Positions 53,759-63,994 of a DNA stretch of 64,000 nt are shown here, one piece after another. Numbering within the stretch: position 1 is the stretch's first letter; each line of letters begins with the position of its first letter. The translations under genes were made by a program, and so were the position numbers. This stretch comes from Caldicellulosiruptor obsidiansis OB47 (GTDB lineage Bacteria > Bacillota > Thermoanaerobacteria > Caldicellulosiruptorales > Caldicellulosiruptoraceae): positions 1,124,001 through 1,188,000 of the forward strand of contig NC_014392.1 in NCBI RefSeq assembly GCF_000145215.1, written 5' to 3'. Below the pieces are notes generated by a model. It saw only the letters and a program-made list of their open reading frames with translations, made no database searches and had not been told where the DNA came from.

Positions 53759-54697
53759 ATGGAGAAGATACCTTTAATTGTAATTGCAGGCCTTACTGCC
53801 ACCGGAAAAACAGATGTTGCAGTAGAGCTTGCTCAGCTTGTAAACGGCGAGATTGTGTCTGCAGATTCGATGTGTGTGTACAAGCTTATGGATATTGGCA
53901 CAGCAAAGCCTACAAAGGAGCAAAGAGAAGCTGTCAGACATTATGTTATTGATGTGGTATTTCCAGATGAGGATTATAATGTTGCGATGTTTCAAAAGGA
54001 TGCCACAAATGCAATTTTGGATATTTATAAAAGAGGTAAAATACCTTTGCTTGTAGGCGGCACAGGGTTTTATATAAAGTCGGTTGTGGACGATGTCGAA
54101 TTTCCTGAAATGGGGGATTCAAAACAAATAAGAAGAATGCTTTACGATGAACTCAATAGGAAAGGCAATGTGTATCTTTACGATTTGCTCAAAGGTATAG
54201 ATCAGGATGCAGCAAACTCTGTACATCCAAACAATGTAAAAAGGGTGATAAGATATTTAGAAATCTATTTTTTGACTGGCAAAAAACCAACAGAGTTTTT
54301 AGACAAGGTAAGAAGAAAGGGAAGCGAAAAGTATAATGTATTGCCTCTGTGTTTTATAATGGAAAGAGAAGCTCTTTGGCAGAGGATTGAAAAAAGGGTT
54401 GAAAAGATGTTTGATATGGGGCTTGCAGATGAAGTTAAAAAGCTTTTGGATATGGGATATTCAAAGGATTTAAAATCTATGCAGGGGCTTGGATATAAGC
54501 AGGTAATACCGTATGTTGAAGGGAAGATTTCTTTGCAAGAGGCGAAAGAAGAGCTTAAAATAAGGACAAGACAGTTTGCTAAAAGGCAGAGGATTTGGTT
54601 TAAATATCAGGGAGAATTTATGTTTTTGGATATTACAGGTATGAGGTTTGAAGAAGTTGTGAAAAAATGTTTTGAACTTTGCAAAAGTGTGGTATAA
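53759..54697 (+). CDS. miaA: tRNA dimethylallyltransferase
   Basis: 312 residues. P-loop GLTATGKTDVAVELA at the N terminus, then SADSMCVYKLMDIGTAKPT with the catalytic Asp, and GGTGFYIKS. It transfers dimethylallyl from DMAPP to A37 of tRNA, the substrate for MiaB. It is typical of the mutSL-miaA-hfq order seen in many bacteria. Confidence 0.97.
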   Translation: MEKIPLIVIAGLTATGKTDVAVELAQLVNGEIVSADSMCVYKLMDIGTAKPTKEQREAVRHYVIDVVFPDEDYNVAMFQKDATNAILDIYKRGKIPLLVGGTGFYIKSVVDDVEFPEMGDSKQIRRMLYDELNRKGNVYLYDLLKGIDQDAANSVHPNNVKRVIRYLEIYFLTGKKPTEFLDKVRRKGSEKYNVLPLCFIMEREALWQRIEKRVEKMFDMGLADEVKKLLDMGYSKDLKSMQGLGYKQVIPYVEGKISLQEAKEELKIRTRQFAKRQRIWFKYQGEFMFLDITGMRFEEVVKKCFELCKSVV

Positions 54698-54761
54698 TTT
54701 AAGAAAAACATATAAAAATTATAATATAAAAAACTTTTAAGTTTGGGGAGGAATACATAAA

Positions 54762-55037
54762 GTGGCGAAAGGAAGTTTAAACTTGCAGGACTTATTTTTA
54801 AATCAGTTAAGAAAAGAAAAAGTGAATGTTACAATTTTCCTGCTCAGTGGTTTTCAGTTAAAAGGAGTTATCAAGGGTTTTGATAACTTTACATTGATTG
54901 TAGAGACTGACAATAACAAGCAACAGCTAATTTACAAGCACGCTATATCTTCAATCATGCCCTCAAAGCCAATAAACTATATGGCTCAGGCACAAAATAA
55001 TCAGCAAGCTTCTCAACAAAATAGCAATCAAGGTTAG
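54762..55037 (+). CDS. hfq: RNA-binding protein Hfq
   Basis: 91 residues. Sm1 motif ([43 protein letters not shown]) and Sm2 ([15 protein letters not shown]) are intact. The C-terminal 20 residues are Gln/Asn-rich and disordered. Hexameric ring that assists small RNA-mRNA pairing. GTG start at 54762 behind GGGGAGGAA. It lies 64 bases after miaA, the usual neighbour. Confidence 0.97.
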   Translation: MAKGSLNLQDLFLNQLRKEKVNVTIFLLSGFQLKGVIKGFDNFTLIVETDNNKQQLIYKHAISSIMPSKPINYMAQAQNNQQASQQNSNQG

Positions 55038-55066
55038 AAGACTAAATAAAACGCACAATTTCAAAA

Positions 55067-55109
55067 GAAAGCTCATGAACGTGTGTTTCATGAGCTTTCT
55101 TTAATTTTT
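55067..55109 (+). terminator. Terminator after hfq
   Basis: Perfect 13-bp stem GAAAGCTCATGAA (55067-55079) / TTCATGAGCTTTC (55087-55099), then TTTAATTTTT. Confidence 0.92.
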
Positions 55110-55138
55110 GACAATCAGAATTTAAAAGAGAGGTGCAA

Positions 55139-56419
55139 ATGATATTGAAGATAGATATCGAGGCATTAAAAAAATTTTATAATTTTTCTCATGATTTGCT
55201 AAGCTTAACAGAGCAAGCTTTAGAAGATTTAAAAGAGAATTTCGAATATATAGAGGAAATAAAATCCTTCAATCAGCTAAAGGTTTTAAATGCTTTTCAC
55301 CACAGCAGGCTTTCATACACCCATCTGAATAAGACAGATGGATATGGATACTCGGATAGCGGGCGAGATGTGATTGAAAAAATCTTTGCAAAAGTTTTCG
55401 GATGTGAGGATGCACTTGTGCGAATCCAATTTATTTCTGGGACACAGGCAATTGCAACAATGCTATTTGCTCTGCTCAGGCCAGGCGATACTCTTCTTTC
55501 AATCTGTGGGAAACCTTATGATACACTGCAAAAAGTGATTGGAATAAAAGAAGGTGGACATGGAAACCTTATTGAGTTTGGAATAAGATACCAAGAAATT
55601 AATTTAAAGAATAATGATTTTGACTTTAGAAAAATAGAGAGCACTTTAAAAGAAAATTTTATAAAAGTAGTTTTTATTCAACGTTCACGCGGTTATTCAT
55701 TGAGAGAGTCAATTCCAATCGGAAAGTTGGAAAAGGTAATTAGGTTCATAAAAGACATTTCTCCTCAGACAGTTATTGTGGTTGACAACTGTTATGGAGA
55801 ATTTGTGGAGAAATTAGAGCCCACAGAAGTAGGAGCAGATCTGATAGCAGGTTCCCTTATTAAAAATCCTGGTGGGACGATTGCTTCATGTGGCGGCTAT
55901 ATCGCGGGAAAAAGAGAACTTGTTGAGATGTGTGCAGACAGGCTGAATTCTCCTGGCATGGGAAAAGAAGTTGGACCATCACTCGGATTTAACAAAGAGA
56001 TTCTACAAGGGCTTTTATTTTCACCACACATAGTAGCCGAAAGTTTAAAAGTGGCTGTGTTTACTTCATATATAATGGAAAAGTTAGGATATGAGGTTTT
56101 GCCAAAGTTTGATGAAAAGAGAACAGATATAATTCAGATTATAGTTTTTAAAAACGAATATGAACTTGTAAGATTTTGTCAGGGAGTGCAAAAAGGTTGT
56201 CCGGTGGACAGTAATGTTTTGCCTGAAGCATGGAATATGCCAGGATATTCTCACAAGGTAATAATGGCAGCAGGTGGATTTGTCCAAGGAACATCTTCAG
56301 AGCTTTCTTGTGATGCCCCAATAAGAGAGCCATATGCTGCATATCTACAGGGCAGCTCTTCGTTTGAAATCGGACTTGTTGGAATTTTACATGCCATTGA
56401 AAATATTAGGAGGATGTAG
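55139..56419 (+). CDS. PLP-dependent Cys/Met-metabolism-type enzyme of the aluminium-resistance family
   Basis: About 426 residues. The family shows LSYTHLNKTDGYGYSDSGRDVIEKIFAKVFG, a PLP-type FISGTQAIATMLFAL loop, the Asp of the cofactor site in VVDNCYGEF, and the probable PLP Lys in GSLIKNPGG. It resembles proteins labelled methionine gamma-lyase related or aluminium-resistance proteins in Firmicutes; the real reaction is unproven. ATG 55139 is chosen because AGAGAGGTG (55127-55135) lies just upstream. It stands between hfq and lexA. Confidence 0.85.
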   Translation: MILKIDIEALKKFYNFSHDLLSLTEQALEDLKENFEYIEEIKSFNQLKVLNAFHHSRLSYTHLNKTDGYGYSDSGRDVIEKIFAKVFGCEDALVRIQFISGTQAIATMLFALLRPGDTLLSICGKPYDTLQKVIGIKEGGHGNLIEFGIRYQEINLKNNDFDFRKIESTLKENFIKVVFIQRSRGYSLRESIPIGKLEKVIRFIKDISPQTVIVVDNCYGEFVEKLEPTEVGADLIAGSLIKNPGGTIASCGGYIAGKRELVEMCADRLNSPGMGKEVGPSLGFNKEILQGLLFSPHIVAESLKVAVFTSYIMEKLGYEVLPKFDEKRTDIIQIIVFKNEYELVRFCQGVQKGCPVDSNVLPEAWNMPGYSHKVIMAAGGFVQGTSSELSCDAPIREPYAAYLQGSSSFEIGLVGILHAIENIRRM

Positions 56420-56421
56420 TA

Positions 56422-57030
56422 TTACATCCTCCTAATAAGTCCTATAACCTTACCAAGAATTTTTACATCTTTGACGATAATAGGCTCCATGGCCTTGTTC
56501 TCTGGTTGAAGTCTTATATGGTCGTGTTCCTTGTAAAATCTCTTTACTGTTGCTTCATCGTCAATTAAGGCGACTACAATATCTCCATTTTCAGCCACAT
56601 TTTGTCTTCTGACAATTATTATATCATTATCGTAAATTCCTGCCTCAATCATACTATCTCCTCTAACTCGAAGCAAAAATGCATCTTCTGTTCCCACAAG
56701 GTCGTACGGCAGGGTCATAGTTTCTTCTATATTTTCCACAGCTAAGATCGGTTCGCCTGCAGTTACCTTCCCAACAAGAGGTAGTTGCACAACATTTCTG
56801 TGTACATAAAACTCGTCGTCTACGATTTCGATAGCTCTTGGTTTTGATGGGTCGCGCCTAATATAACCTTTTTTTTCAAGCCGTGTCAGATGACCGTGCA
56901 CAGTTGAAGTTGACTTAAGACCTGTTGCCTCACAAATTTCTCTCACAGCAGGAGGATAGCCCTTTTCTTTAATTCTCTTTTTTATAAATTCTAATATTTC
57001 CTCTTGCTTTTTTGTAAGTTGTTTTTTCAT
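56422..57030 (-). CDS. lexA: SOS repressor LexA
   Basis: 202 residues. The winged-helix N-terminal domain runs [43 protein letters not shown]. The self-cleavage bond is Ala91-Gly92 (VTAGEP), with the Ser126 (RGDSM) and Lys163 (EATVKRF) dyad. RecA-activated cleavage would relieve repression. It is divergent from pta with 200 bases between; CAAAC-N4-GTTTA at 57097-57110 is a weak candidate SOS box, close to the Gram-positive CGAAC-N4-GTTCG form. Confidence 0.97.
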   Translation of the reverse strand: MKKQLTKKQEEILEFIKKRIKEKGYPPAVREICEATGLKSTSTVHGHLTRLEKKGYIRRDPSKPRAIEIVDDEFYVHRNVVQLPLVGKVTAGEPILAVENIEETMTLPYDLVGTEDAFLLRVRGDSMIEAGIYDNDIIIVRRQNVAENGDIVVALIDDEATVKRFYKEHDHIRLQPENKAMEPIIVKDVKILGKVIGLIRRM

Positions 57031-57150
57031 ACTACTTATTTCCCCTTTTCAAGATTATTATTTTGAAATAATTATAACACAAAAACATACATTCTTCAAA
57101 CTTTTGTTTAGTATTTTGAAGTGAAAATTAATTTTAAAAGTAAAATAATT

Positions 57151-57181
57151 CTTGTATACAAGATACAATTTGTTTTATAAT
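57151..57181 (+). promoter_or_regulatory. pta-ackA promoter overlapped by a 12-bp palindrome
   Basis: TTGTAT (57152-57157), 18 bases, TATAAT (57176-57181). The perfect palindrome CTTGTATACAAG (57151-57162) covers the -35 box and fits the FadR/GntR-type pattern TNGTNNACNA. A repressor bound here would block polymerase. The cognate regulator is unknown. Confidence 0.6.
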
Positions 57182-57230
57182 ATATAAGGTACTAATATGA
57201 CAGATAATAAACGAAAGGAGCATCAAAAAA

Positions 57231-58229
57231 ATGGCTTTTATTGATACAATTATCGAAAAAGCAAAATCAGATATAAAGACAATTGTACTTCCCGAAAGCT
57301 ACGAAGAAAGAAATTTAAAAGCTGCCTCCATAGCTCTAAAAGAAAAGATAGCCAAGATAATTTTGATTGGGAAAGAAGATGAGATTAAAAAAGAAGCAGC
57401 AAAATTTGGAGCAAATGTAGATGACGCTATTTTTATTGACCCAGAGAATTTTCATAGATTTGATGAATTTGTTAATGAATTTTATGAGCTGAGAAAAAAT
57501 AAAGGTATAACATTGGAAGATGCAAGAAAGATTATGAAAGACCCGATGTATTTTGGTGTTATGCTTGTATACAAAGGTTTGGCAGATGGTATGGTATCTG
57601 GTGCTATTCACTCAACAGCAGATACCTTACGACCAGCCCTGCAGATATTAAAAACAGCACATGGAGTAAAGCTTGTTTCAAGCTTCTTTATTATGGTGGT
57701 ACCAAACTGCGAATATGGTGAAAATGGAGTTTTTATATATGCTGATGCAGGTTTGAATCCTAATCCAACAGCAGAGGAGCTTGCAGATATAGCTATTTCA
57801 TCCGCAAAGAGCTTTGAAACCTTGGTTGGAAAAACTCCAAAAGTAGCAATGCTCTCATATTCAACAAAAGGTTCTGCAAAGTCAGAAATGGTTGATAAGG
57901 TTGTTGAAGCAACTAAGATTGCAAAAGAAAAAGCACCAGACCTTTTAATAGACGGTGAGCTTCAAGCAGATGCTGCAATAGTTCCTTCTGTTGCAAAGCT
58001 GAAAGCACCGGGAAGTCCTGTTGCAGGGCAAGCAAATGTTCTAATCTTCCCTGACCTTGATGCAGGCAATATTGCATACAAACTTACAGAAAGGCTTGCG
58101 AAAGCAGAAGCGTACGGGCCTATTACCCAGGGAATAGCAAAACCTGTAAATGATTTGTCCCGAGGTTGCAAAGCGGAAGATATTGTGGGAGTTATTGCAA
58201 TTACTGCTGTTCAGGCTATGATGAAATAA
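57231..58229 (+). CDS. pta: Phosphate acetyltransferase
   Basis: 332 residues, the short class of Pta without an N-terminal regulatory domain. It interconverts acetyl-CoA and acetyl phosphate. Conserved motifs include IVLPESYEERNLKAA, DGMVSGAIHSTADTLRPALQI and the substrate-site TKGSAKSEMVDKV and GPITQGIAKPVNDLSRGC regions. AAAGGAG precedes the ATG. It lies 26 bases before ackA; together they give substrate-level ATP from acetyl-CoA in a fermentative anaerobe. Confidence 0.97.
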   Translation: MAFIDTIIEKAKSDIKTIVLPESYEERNLKAASIALKEKIAKIILIGKEDEIKKEAAKFGANVDDAIFIDPENFHRFDEFVNEFYELRKNKGITLEDARKIMKDPMYFGVMLVYKGLADGMVSGAIHSTADTLRPALQILKTAHGVKLVSSFFIMVVPNCEYGENGVFIYADAGLNPNPTAEELADIAISSAKSFETLVGKTPKVAMLSYSTKGSAKSEMVDKVVEATKIAKEKAPDLLIDGELQADAAIVPSVAKLKAPGSPVAGQANVLIFPDLDAGNIAYKLTERLAKAEAYGPITQGIAKPVNDLSRGCKAEDIVGVIAITAVQAMMK

Positions 58230-58255
58230 ATTATTTATAGAAGGGGAATGAAAAA

Positions 58256-59455
58256 ATGAAAGTTTTGGTATTGAATTCAGGGAGTTCATCTTTAAAGTAT
58301 CAATTTATTGATACCGATACAGAGGTTGCACTTTGTAAAGGTGTTGTTGATAGGATTGGTTTGCCGGGAGCATTTATTAGACATCAGAAAAACGGTCAAG
58401 AGATTGTAAAAGAACAGGAAATAAAAGACCACAATGTCGCTATTAAGCTTGTGTTAGAGATGCTCACACATAAAGATGCAGGCATTATCCATTCTATGGA
58501 CGAGATTGATGCAATTGGCCATAGAGTTGTGCATGGCGGAGAGTATTTTAGTGATGCAGTGGTTGTCAATGAAGAGGTAAAAAAAGCGATAAGAGAATGT
58601 ATTGAACTTGCGCCTCTTCACAATCCTGCTAATTTAATGGGAATTGAAGCGTGTGAAAAAGAAATTCCTGGAAAACCAAATGTGGCTGTATTTGATACAG
58701 CATTTCATCAAACAATGCCAAGATATGCGTATATGTATTCGCTTCCATATGAGGTGTATGAGAAATATAAAATTAGAAAATATGGATTTCATGGAACGTC
58801 ACATAAATATGTTGCAATTAAAGCTGCAGAATATTTAAAAAGACCACTGGAGGAATTGAAACTTATAACTTGTCATCTTGGTAATGGTTCAAGTGTGTGT
58901 GCAATAAAATATGGAAAGTCAGTTGATACAAGCATGGGATTTACTCCTTTGGCTGGTCTTGCAATGGGAACAAGAAGCGGAACAATTGACCCGGCTGTGA
59001 TACTGTACCTCATGGAGAAGGAAAAAATGGATGTGAAGCAGATGAATGATTTTCTGAATAAAAAGTCGGGTGTGCTTGGTATATCAGGGGTGAGCAGTGA
59101 CTTTAGAGATTTAGAGAAAGCTGCAAATGAGGGTAATGAAAGGGCAAAGCTTGCAATTGATATGTTCTGTTACAGGGTAAAAAAATATATTGGTGAGTAT
59201 GCAGCTGTATTAGGCGGGGCAGATGCTATTATATTCACTGCGGGAATTGGTGAAAATAACGCTCTTGTGAGAGATAAATGTTTGACTGATCTTGAATATA
59301 TGGGTGTTCTGTATGATAGAGAGAAGAACTTCAATGTAGAAAAAGGCAAGATTTCTGAAATAAATAAGTCTGAGAGCAAGGTAAAGATTTTAATAGTTCC
59401 TACAAACGAAGAACTTATGATTGCGAGAGAGACAAAAAGGCTTCTTTCAAAATAA
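58256..59455 (+). CDS. ackA: Acetate kinase
   Basis: 399 residues, ASKHA-fold kinase. Starts [28 protein letters not shown] and [10 protein letters not shown] are the acetate-kinase signatures, and GARGINE-type phosphate loops appear as [13 protein letters not shown] and FTAGIGENN. It makes ATP and acetate from acetyl phosphate made by Pta. AAGGGGAATG supplies the ribosome binding site. A hairpin follows the gene. Confidence 0.98.
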   Translation: MKVLVLNSGSSSLKYQFIDTDTEVALCKGVVDRIGLPGAFIRHQKNGQEIVKEQEIKDHNVAIKLVLEMLTHKDAGIIHSMDEIDAIGHRVVHGGEYFSDAVVVNEEVKKAIRECIELAPLHNPANLMGIEACEKEIPGKPNVAVFDTAFHQTMPRYAYMYSLPYEVYEKYKIRKYGFHGTSHKYVAIKAAEYLKRPLEELKLITCHLGNGSSVCAIKYGKSVDTSMGFTPLAGLAMGTRSGTIDPAVILYLMEKEKMDVKQMNDFLNKKSGVLGISGVSSDFRDLEKAANEGNERAKLAIDMFCYRVKKYIGEYAAVLGGADAIIFTAGIGENNALVRDKCLTDLEYMGVLYDREKNFNVEKGKISEINKSESKVKILIVPTNEELMIARETKRLLSK

Positions 59456-59468
59456 ACTTGCTAAAATA

Positions 59469-59515
59469 GGGGGTTGCAGACGAGAAAGAAAACCAAAAAT
59501 TTTTATGCAACCCCC
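59469..59515. terminator. Hairpin between ackA and the superoxide reductase gene
   Basis: GGGGGTTGCA (59469-59478) pairs with TGCAACCCCC (59506-59515), 27-nt loop. It lies between convergent genes and could terminate both, though T tails are short. Confidence 0.7.
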
Positions 59516-59524
59516 ATTTATTTT

Positions 59525-59902
59525 CTATTCTTTTTTCCACAGTCCATGTAAATTGCAATATTCGTATGCCACTACACTCTCAGCTGAAACTTCAAACAGT
59601 GCCTTTGGTTCATCGCCTGGTTTTAGATATTTTCTGTAAAGTTTGTTGTCTGCAATGAGTTCAATCCACATGATGTAGTGTTTTTCTTCCATTGGATGAG
59701 CAACTTCACCTACTTTGACCAAGATGCCCTCTTCTGTCTTTTCGATAACAGGGACATGCTTTTCTAAACTTGCATCAACTGTGTTAGCTTCAAGCAGCGT
59801 CATGGGTTTTCCACAGCATACAAGCTGGCCACCACCTGCATGCAAAACCTCTACTATGTTTCCACAAATCTCACATTTGTATACATTTCCTCTTTTAATC
59901 AT
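59525..59902 (-). CDS. Desulfoferrodoxin-type superoxide reductase (2Fe)
   Basis: 125 residues. The desulforedoxin centre has Cys10, Cys13, Cys29 and Cys30. The superoxide-reductase centre has His49, His69, His75, His119 and Cys116, matching class I desulfoferrodoxin. It reduces superoxide to peroxide using rubredoxin-type electrons, protecting the anaerobe from oxygen without making O2. AGGGAGGG precedes the ATG on the minus strand. It is a single gene divergent from valS; no rubredoxin gene is nearby. Confidence 0.97.
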   Translation of the reverse strand: MIKRGNVYKCEICGNIVEVLHAGGGQLVCCGKPMTLLEANTVDASLEKHVPVIEKTEEGILVKVGEVAHPMEEKHYIMWIELIADNKLYRKYLKPGDEPKALFEVSAESVVAYEYCNLHGLWKKE

Positions 59903-60056
59903 CGATTAAGACCCTCCCTTGTAAAAATTAATTTTTTCAATTACAATTACTTTATACCCATCAAATTAATCTTTCTAACACGAAGTTTGAAATAAAATTA
60001 AAATTGAAATAATATAAAAAATGAAATAAAAACACTTATTTAAGGGGGATGTGAAA

Positions 60057-62681
60057 GTGCAAAAAGTATATAATCCGAAAGAGGTAGAAGACAGGCTCTA
60101 CAAAATGTGGCTTGATAAAAAGTATTTTCATGCAAAGATTGATTATTCAAAAAAACCTTTTACAATTGTTATTCCACCTCCAAATATCACAGGGCAGCTA
60201 CATATGGGCCATGCACTGAACAATACCATCCAAGATATTCTTATTAGGTTTAAAAGGATGCAAGGTTACTGTGCTCTTTGGCTCCCTGGTACTGACCATG
60301 CAAGCATTGCAACAGAGGCAAAGATTGTTGAAAAGATGAAAGAAGAAGGCTTAACAAAGGAGATGATAGGGCGAGAAAAATTTTTAGAGAGAGCATGGGA
60401 GTGGAAAAGAGTATATGGTGGCAGGATTATAGAGCAGCTCAAAAAACTTGGCGCATCGTGCGACTGGGACAGAGAAAGGTTCACAATGGATGAGGGCCTT
60501 TCAAATGCTGTAAAGGAGGTTTTTGTAAGGCTTTACGAAAAAGGGCTCATTTATAAAGGTGAGAGGATGATAAACTGGTGTCCAACTTGTCATACCACCA
60601 TTTCTGATGCTGAAGTTGAGTATGAAGAGAAAAAAGGGAAACTCTATTATATAAAGTATCCGGCAAAGGATAATTCATATTATGTAATTGTTGCTACAAC
60701 AAGACCTGAAACAATGCTGGGTGATACTGCTGTTGCAGTGAACCCTAATGATCAAAGGTATAAGCATCTGATTGGTAAAACAGTTGTACTACCCCTTGTG
60801 AATAGAGAGATACCTATAATTGCAGACGATTATGTTGATATGGAATTTGGAACAGGTGTTGTAAAGATAACTCCTGCCCACGACCCGAACGACTTTGAGA
60901 TTGGGCAAAGACACAACCTTCCAATGGTCCAGGTGATAGACACAAAAGGGTATATGAACGAAAATGCGGGGAAATATTCAGGACAAGAGAGGTATGAAGC
61001 AAGAAAGAATATTATTAACGATTTAAAAGATCTTGGCCTTCTTGTGAAAGAAGAGGACTATACACACAATGTTGGACACTGTTATAGGTGTTCAACCGTA
61101 ATAGAACCACTTGTTTCAAAACAGTGGTTTGTCAAGATGAAACCTTTAGCAAAGCCTGCAATAAGAGTTGTAAAGGAAGGGAAAATTAAGTTTATACCAG
61201 AAAGATTTGAAAAGATATATTTTAACTGGATGGAGAATATAAAAGACTGGTGTATTTCAAGACAGCTATGGTGGGGACACAGAATTCCTGCTTATTACTG
61301 TCGCGACTGTGAGAATATGATGGTAAGCAGAGAAGAAGTAAAAGTATGTTCAAAGTGCGGTTCTTCTAACGTATATCAGGATGAAGATACGCTTGATACA
61401 TGGTTTTCGTCTGCTCTGTGGCCATTTTCTACACTTGGTTGGCCGGAAGAGACAGAAGACTTGAAGTATTTTTACCCAACAGATGTTTTGGTAACTGCAT
61501 ATGATATCATTTTCTTCTGGGTTGCAAGGATGATTTTTTCTGCTTTAGAGCACATGGGTAAAGAACCCTTTAAGTATGTTTTGATACACGGTATTGTAAG
61601 AGATGCTCAGGGGAGAAAGATGAGCAAATCCTTGGGCAACGGTATAGACCCGCTTGAGGTAATAGAAAAGTATGGTGCTGATGCGCTTAGATTTACACTT
61701 GTCACTGGTATATCTCCTGGAAATGATACAAGATTTCATATGGAAAAGGTTGAAGCTAATAGAAACTTTGCAAACAAGATTTGGAATGCCGCAAGGTTTG
61801 TGCTCATGAATCTTGACATTGATACAAGCTTTAAGCCTGATGAGAGCAAGTTTACATTTACCGAAAGGTGGATTCTATCGAGGCTTGATACACTTATCAG
61901 CGAAGTTACAGAAAACCTTGAAAAGTTTGAAATTGGGATTGCTGCTCAAAAACTTTATGATTTTATATGGGACGAATTCTGTGACTGGTATATTGAGATG
62001 TCAAAACCTACACTTTATAACAAAGAAGCAAGTAATAACAAAGAGGTACAATATGTTCTTTTGACAGTTCTTACAGATATATTAAAGCTTTTGCATCCGT
62101 TTATGCCGTTTGTGACAGAGGAAATCTATTTGAACCTTCCACATGTTGAAGAAAGTCTTGTGATAGCAACTTGGCCCAGGCCAAGAGGATATAAATATCT
62201 TGAGGATATTCAAATGGTTGAAAAGCTTGTAGAACTTATAAGAACCCTAAGAAATTTAAGGGTAGAGAAAGATATCAAGCCCGATATAAAACCTAAGGTG
62301 TATATAAAGACAGATGACTTTTCAATGGTAAATCAGTTAAACTTATGGGAGATATACGTCAAAAGACTTGCAAATTTTGATCAGGTGATAATTTCAAATG
62401 AGGTTCCGGAAGATAGCATAGCTTTAGTGTTATCTTGGGGAGTTGCGTATGTGAAATTAAAAGAAATAGTAGATATACAAGCAGAGCTTAAAAGGTTACT
62501 TGGTGAAAAGGAAAGACTTTTAAAAGAGGTTGAGAGATCTGAGAAACTGCTAAATAACCAGAACTTTTTACAAAAAGCACCTGAAAAGGTTATAAATGAA
62601 GAAAAGGAAAAATACGAAAGATATAAACAGATGCTGCTTTCAGTTGAGCAACAGATAGAACGAATAGAAAGTCTCAGGTGA
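60057..62681 (+). CDS. valS: Valyl-tRNA synthetase
   Basis: About 874 residues, class I synthetase. The HIGH-type motif is [16 protein letters not shown]; the editing domain follows ([18 protein letters not shown], the CP1 insertion); KMSKS appears as [19 protein letters not shown]-terminal coiled coil ([24 protein letters not shown]) typical of ValRS ends the protein. GTG 60057 is preferred to GTG 60051 because AAGGGGG ends 8 bases before it. No T-box leader is visible in the 154 bases upstream. It overlaps folC. Confidence 0.97.
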   Translation: MQKVYNPKEVEDRLYKMWLDKKYFHAKIDYSKKPFTIVIPPPNITGQLHMGHALNNTIQDILIRFKRMQGYCALWLPGTDHASIATEAKIVEKMKEEGLTKEMIGREKFLERAWEWKRVYGGRIIEQLKKLGASCDWDRERFTMDEGLSNAVKEVFVRLYEKGLIYKGERMINWCPTCHTTISDAEVEYEEKKGKLYYIKYPAKDNSYYVIVATTRPETMLGDTAVAVNPNDQRYKHLIGKTVVLPLVNREIPIIADDYVDMEFGTGVVKITPAHDPNDFEIGQRHNLPMVQVIDTKGYMNENAGKYSGQERYEARKNIINDLKDLGLLVKEEDYTHNVGHCYRCSTVIEPLVSKQWFVKMKPLAKPAIRVVKEGKIKFIPERFEKIYFNWMENIKDWCISRQLWWGHRIPAYYCRDCENMMVSREEVKVCSKCGSSNVYQDEDTLDTWFSSALWPFSTLGWPEETEDLKYFYPTDVLVTAYDIIFFWVARMIFSALEHMGKEPFKYVLIHGIVRDAQGRKMSKSLGNGIDPLEVIEKYGADALRFTLVTGISPGNDTRFHMEKVEANRNFANKIWNAARFVLMNLDIDTSFKPDESKFTFTERWILSRLDTLISEVTENLEKFEIGIAAQKLYDFIWDEFCDWYIEMSKPTLYNKEASNNKEVQYVLLTVLTDILKLLHPFMPFVTEEIYLNLPHVEESLVIATWPRPRGYKYLEDIQMVEKLVELIRTLRNLRVEKDIKPDIKPKVYIKTDDFSMVNQLNLWEIYVKRLANFDQVIISNEVPEDSIALVLSWGVAYVKLKEIVDIQAELKRLLGEKERLLKEVERSEKLLNNQNFLQKAPEKVINEEKEKYERYKQMLLSVEQQIERIESLR

Positions 62682-62689
62682 TGTTAAAA

Positions 62690-63994
62690 ATGACTATGAC
62701 TTATGAGCAGGCTTTAGATTTTATTCATTCAACATATAAATTTGGTACAAAGCTTGGGCTTCAGAACATAAGAAAACTTCTTGAGTTTATGGGGAATCCC
62801 CAGAAAGGGTTAAAGGTTATTCACATTGCAGGCACAAATGGGAAAGGTTCCACATGTGCTTTTATAAATCAGATGTTAATTGAGGCAGGATTTAGGGTGG
62901 GGCTTTATACCTCACCCTTTCTTGAATATTTTAACGAGAGGATAAAACTTAATAATCAGCCAATAGATAATCAAGAGCTTGCCAGTATTACAGAGTTTGT
63001 AAAAGATAAAATTGAAGAGATGTTGAAACAAGGTTTTTCACATCCCACTGAGTTTGAGGTTGTAACTGCCATTGGTTTTGAATTTTTTAAAAGAAAAAAT
63101 GTAGACTTTGTAGTACTTGAGGTTGGGCTTGGAGGAAGATTTGATGCAACCAATGTGGTAGAAAACCCTGAACTTTGCATAATTACATCCATTGGTTTTG
63201 ACCATATGGACATTTTGGGTTCTACAATTGAAAAGATTGCTTTTGAGAAGGCAGGAATAATAAAGCAAAATAGCAAAGTAATACTGGGAGTTCAGCGATA
63301 TAAAGAGGTAAAAGAGGTTATTTCAAAAGTGTGCAAGCAGCAGAGTGCTCAGCTAATTGAGGTAGAAAAAGATTATCATATATTGAAAAATGCTCTGGAT
63401 GGAATGGTTTTTGATTGTGTAACTCCAAGAGGAATTTATAAAAACCTTGAGATTAAGCTACTTGGCACTCATCAGATAGAAAATGCTCTTAACTGTATCT
63501 ATGCGTATGAATGTTTGCGAGAAAATTACGATATAAAAACTGAAGCGTTAGTAAGGGGACTTTTGAATGCTCGGTGGAACGGACGGTTTGAGGTTTTTAT
63601 GAACTCACCTTTGATTGTATTAGATGGTGCGCACAATGTTGATGGGATGAAAGTGTTGGTAGAAAACTGCAAAACGTACTTAAGTAATAAAAAGATTGTG
63701 GCTGTAGCCGGAATTTTAAAGGACAAAGAGTATGAGAAGATGATTTCCTTACTTAAAAGCGTGGCGAGGGAAGTTATATTTACTCTTGTCCCTTATCAAA
63801 AACGGGCTTTCTCAGAAGAAGAAGCTCTTGATGTTTCAAATAGGTTTGGACTTGAATTTATAGCTGATTTTAAAGATGCAATTAAATATGCAATAAGTTT
63901 GTGTGGAGAAGATGGTGCAGTTATAATTTGTGGTTCTTTGTATCTTGTGGGGGCTGCAAGAGGTTTTCTAAAAAACATGTTAAGTGTGTTGTAA
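62690..63994 (+). CDS. folC: Folylpolyglutamate synthase / dihydrofolate synthase
   Basis: About 434 residues, Mur-ligase fold. ATP loop HIAGTNGKGSTCAFI (residues ~47-61), GRFDATNVVENPELCIITSIGFDHMDILGSTIE and the C-terminal VLDGAHNVDGMKVL motif mark FolC. It adds glutamate to folates, and possibly to dihydropteroate. The start is taken as ATG 62690, with AGGTG at 62676-62680 upstream; the in-frame GTG at 62678 lies inside the end of valS. The gene is complete, ending 6 bases before the window edge. Confidence 0.95.
   Translation: MTMTYEQALDFIHSTYKFGTKLGLQNIRKLLEFMGNPQKGLKVIHIAGTNGKGSTCAFINQMLIEAGFRVGLYTSPFLEYFNERIKLNNQPIDNQELASITEFVKDKIEEMLKQGFSHPTEFEVVTAIGFEFFKRKNVDFVVLEVGLGGRFDATNVVENPELCIITSIGFDHMDILGSTIEKIAFEKAGIIKQNSKVILGVQRYKEVKEVISKVCKQQSAQLIEVEKDYHILKNALDGMVFDCVTPRGIYKNLEIKLLGTHQIENALNCIYAYECLRENYDIKTEALVRGLLNARWNGRFEVFMNSPLIVLDGAHNVDGMKVLVENCKTYLSNKKIVAVAGILKDKEYEKMISLLKSVAREVIFTLVPYQKRAFSEEEALDVSNRFGLEFIADFKDAIKYAISLCGEDGAVIICGSLYLVGAARGFLKNMLSVL

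Noticed and set aside
57097..57110. SOS box between lexA and pta
   Set aside because: CAAAC-N4-GTTTA differs from CGAAC-N4-GTTCG at three positions; mentioned with lexA but not strong enough as a separate feature.
59903..60056. T-box or other riboswitch before valS
   Set aside because: No T-box motif, specifier hairpin or terminator is visible in this short A/T-rich gap.
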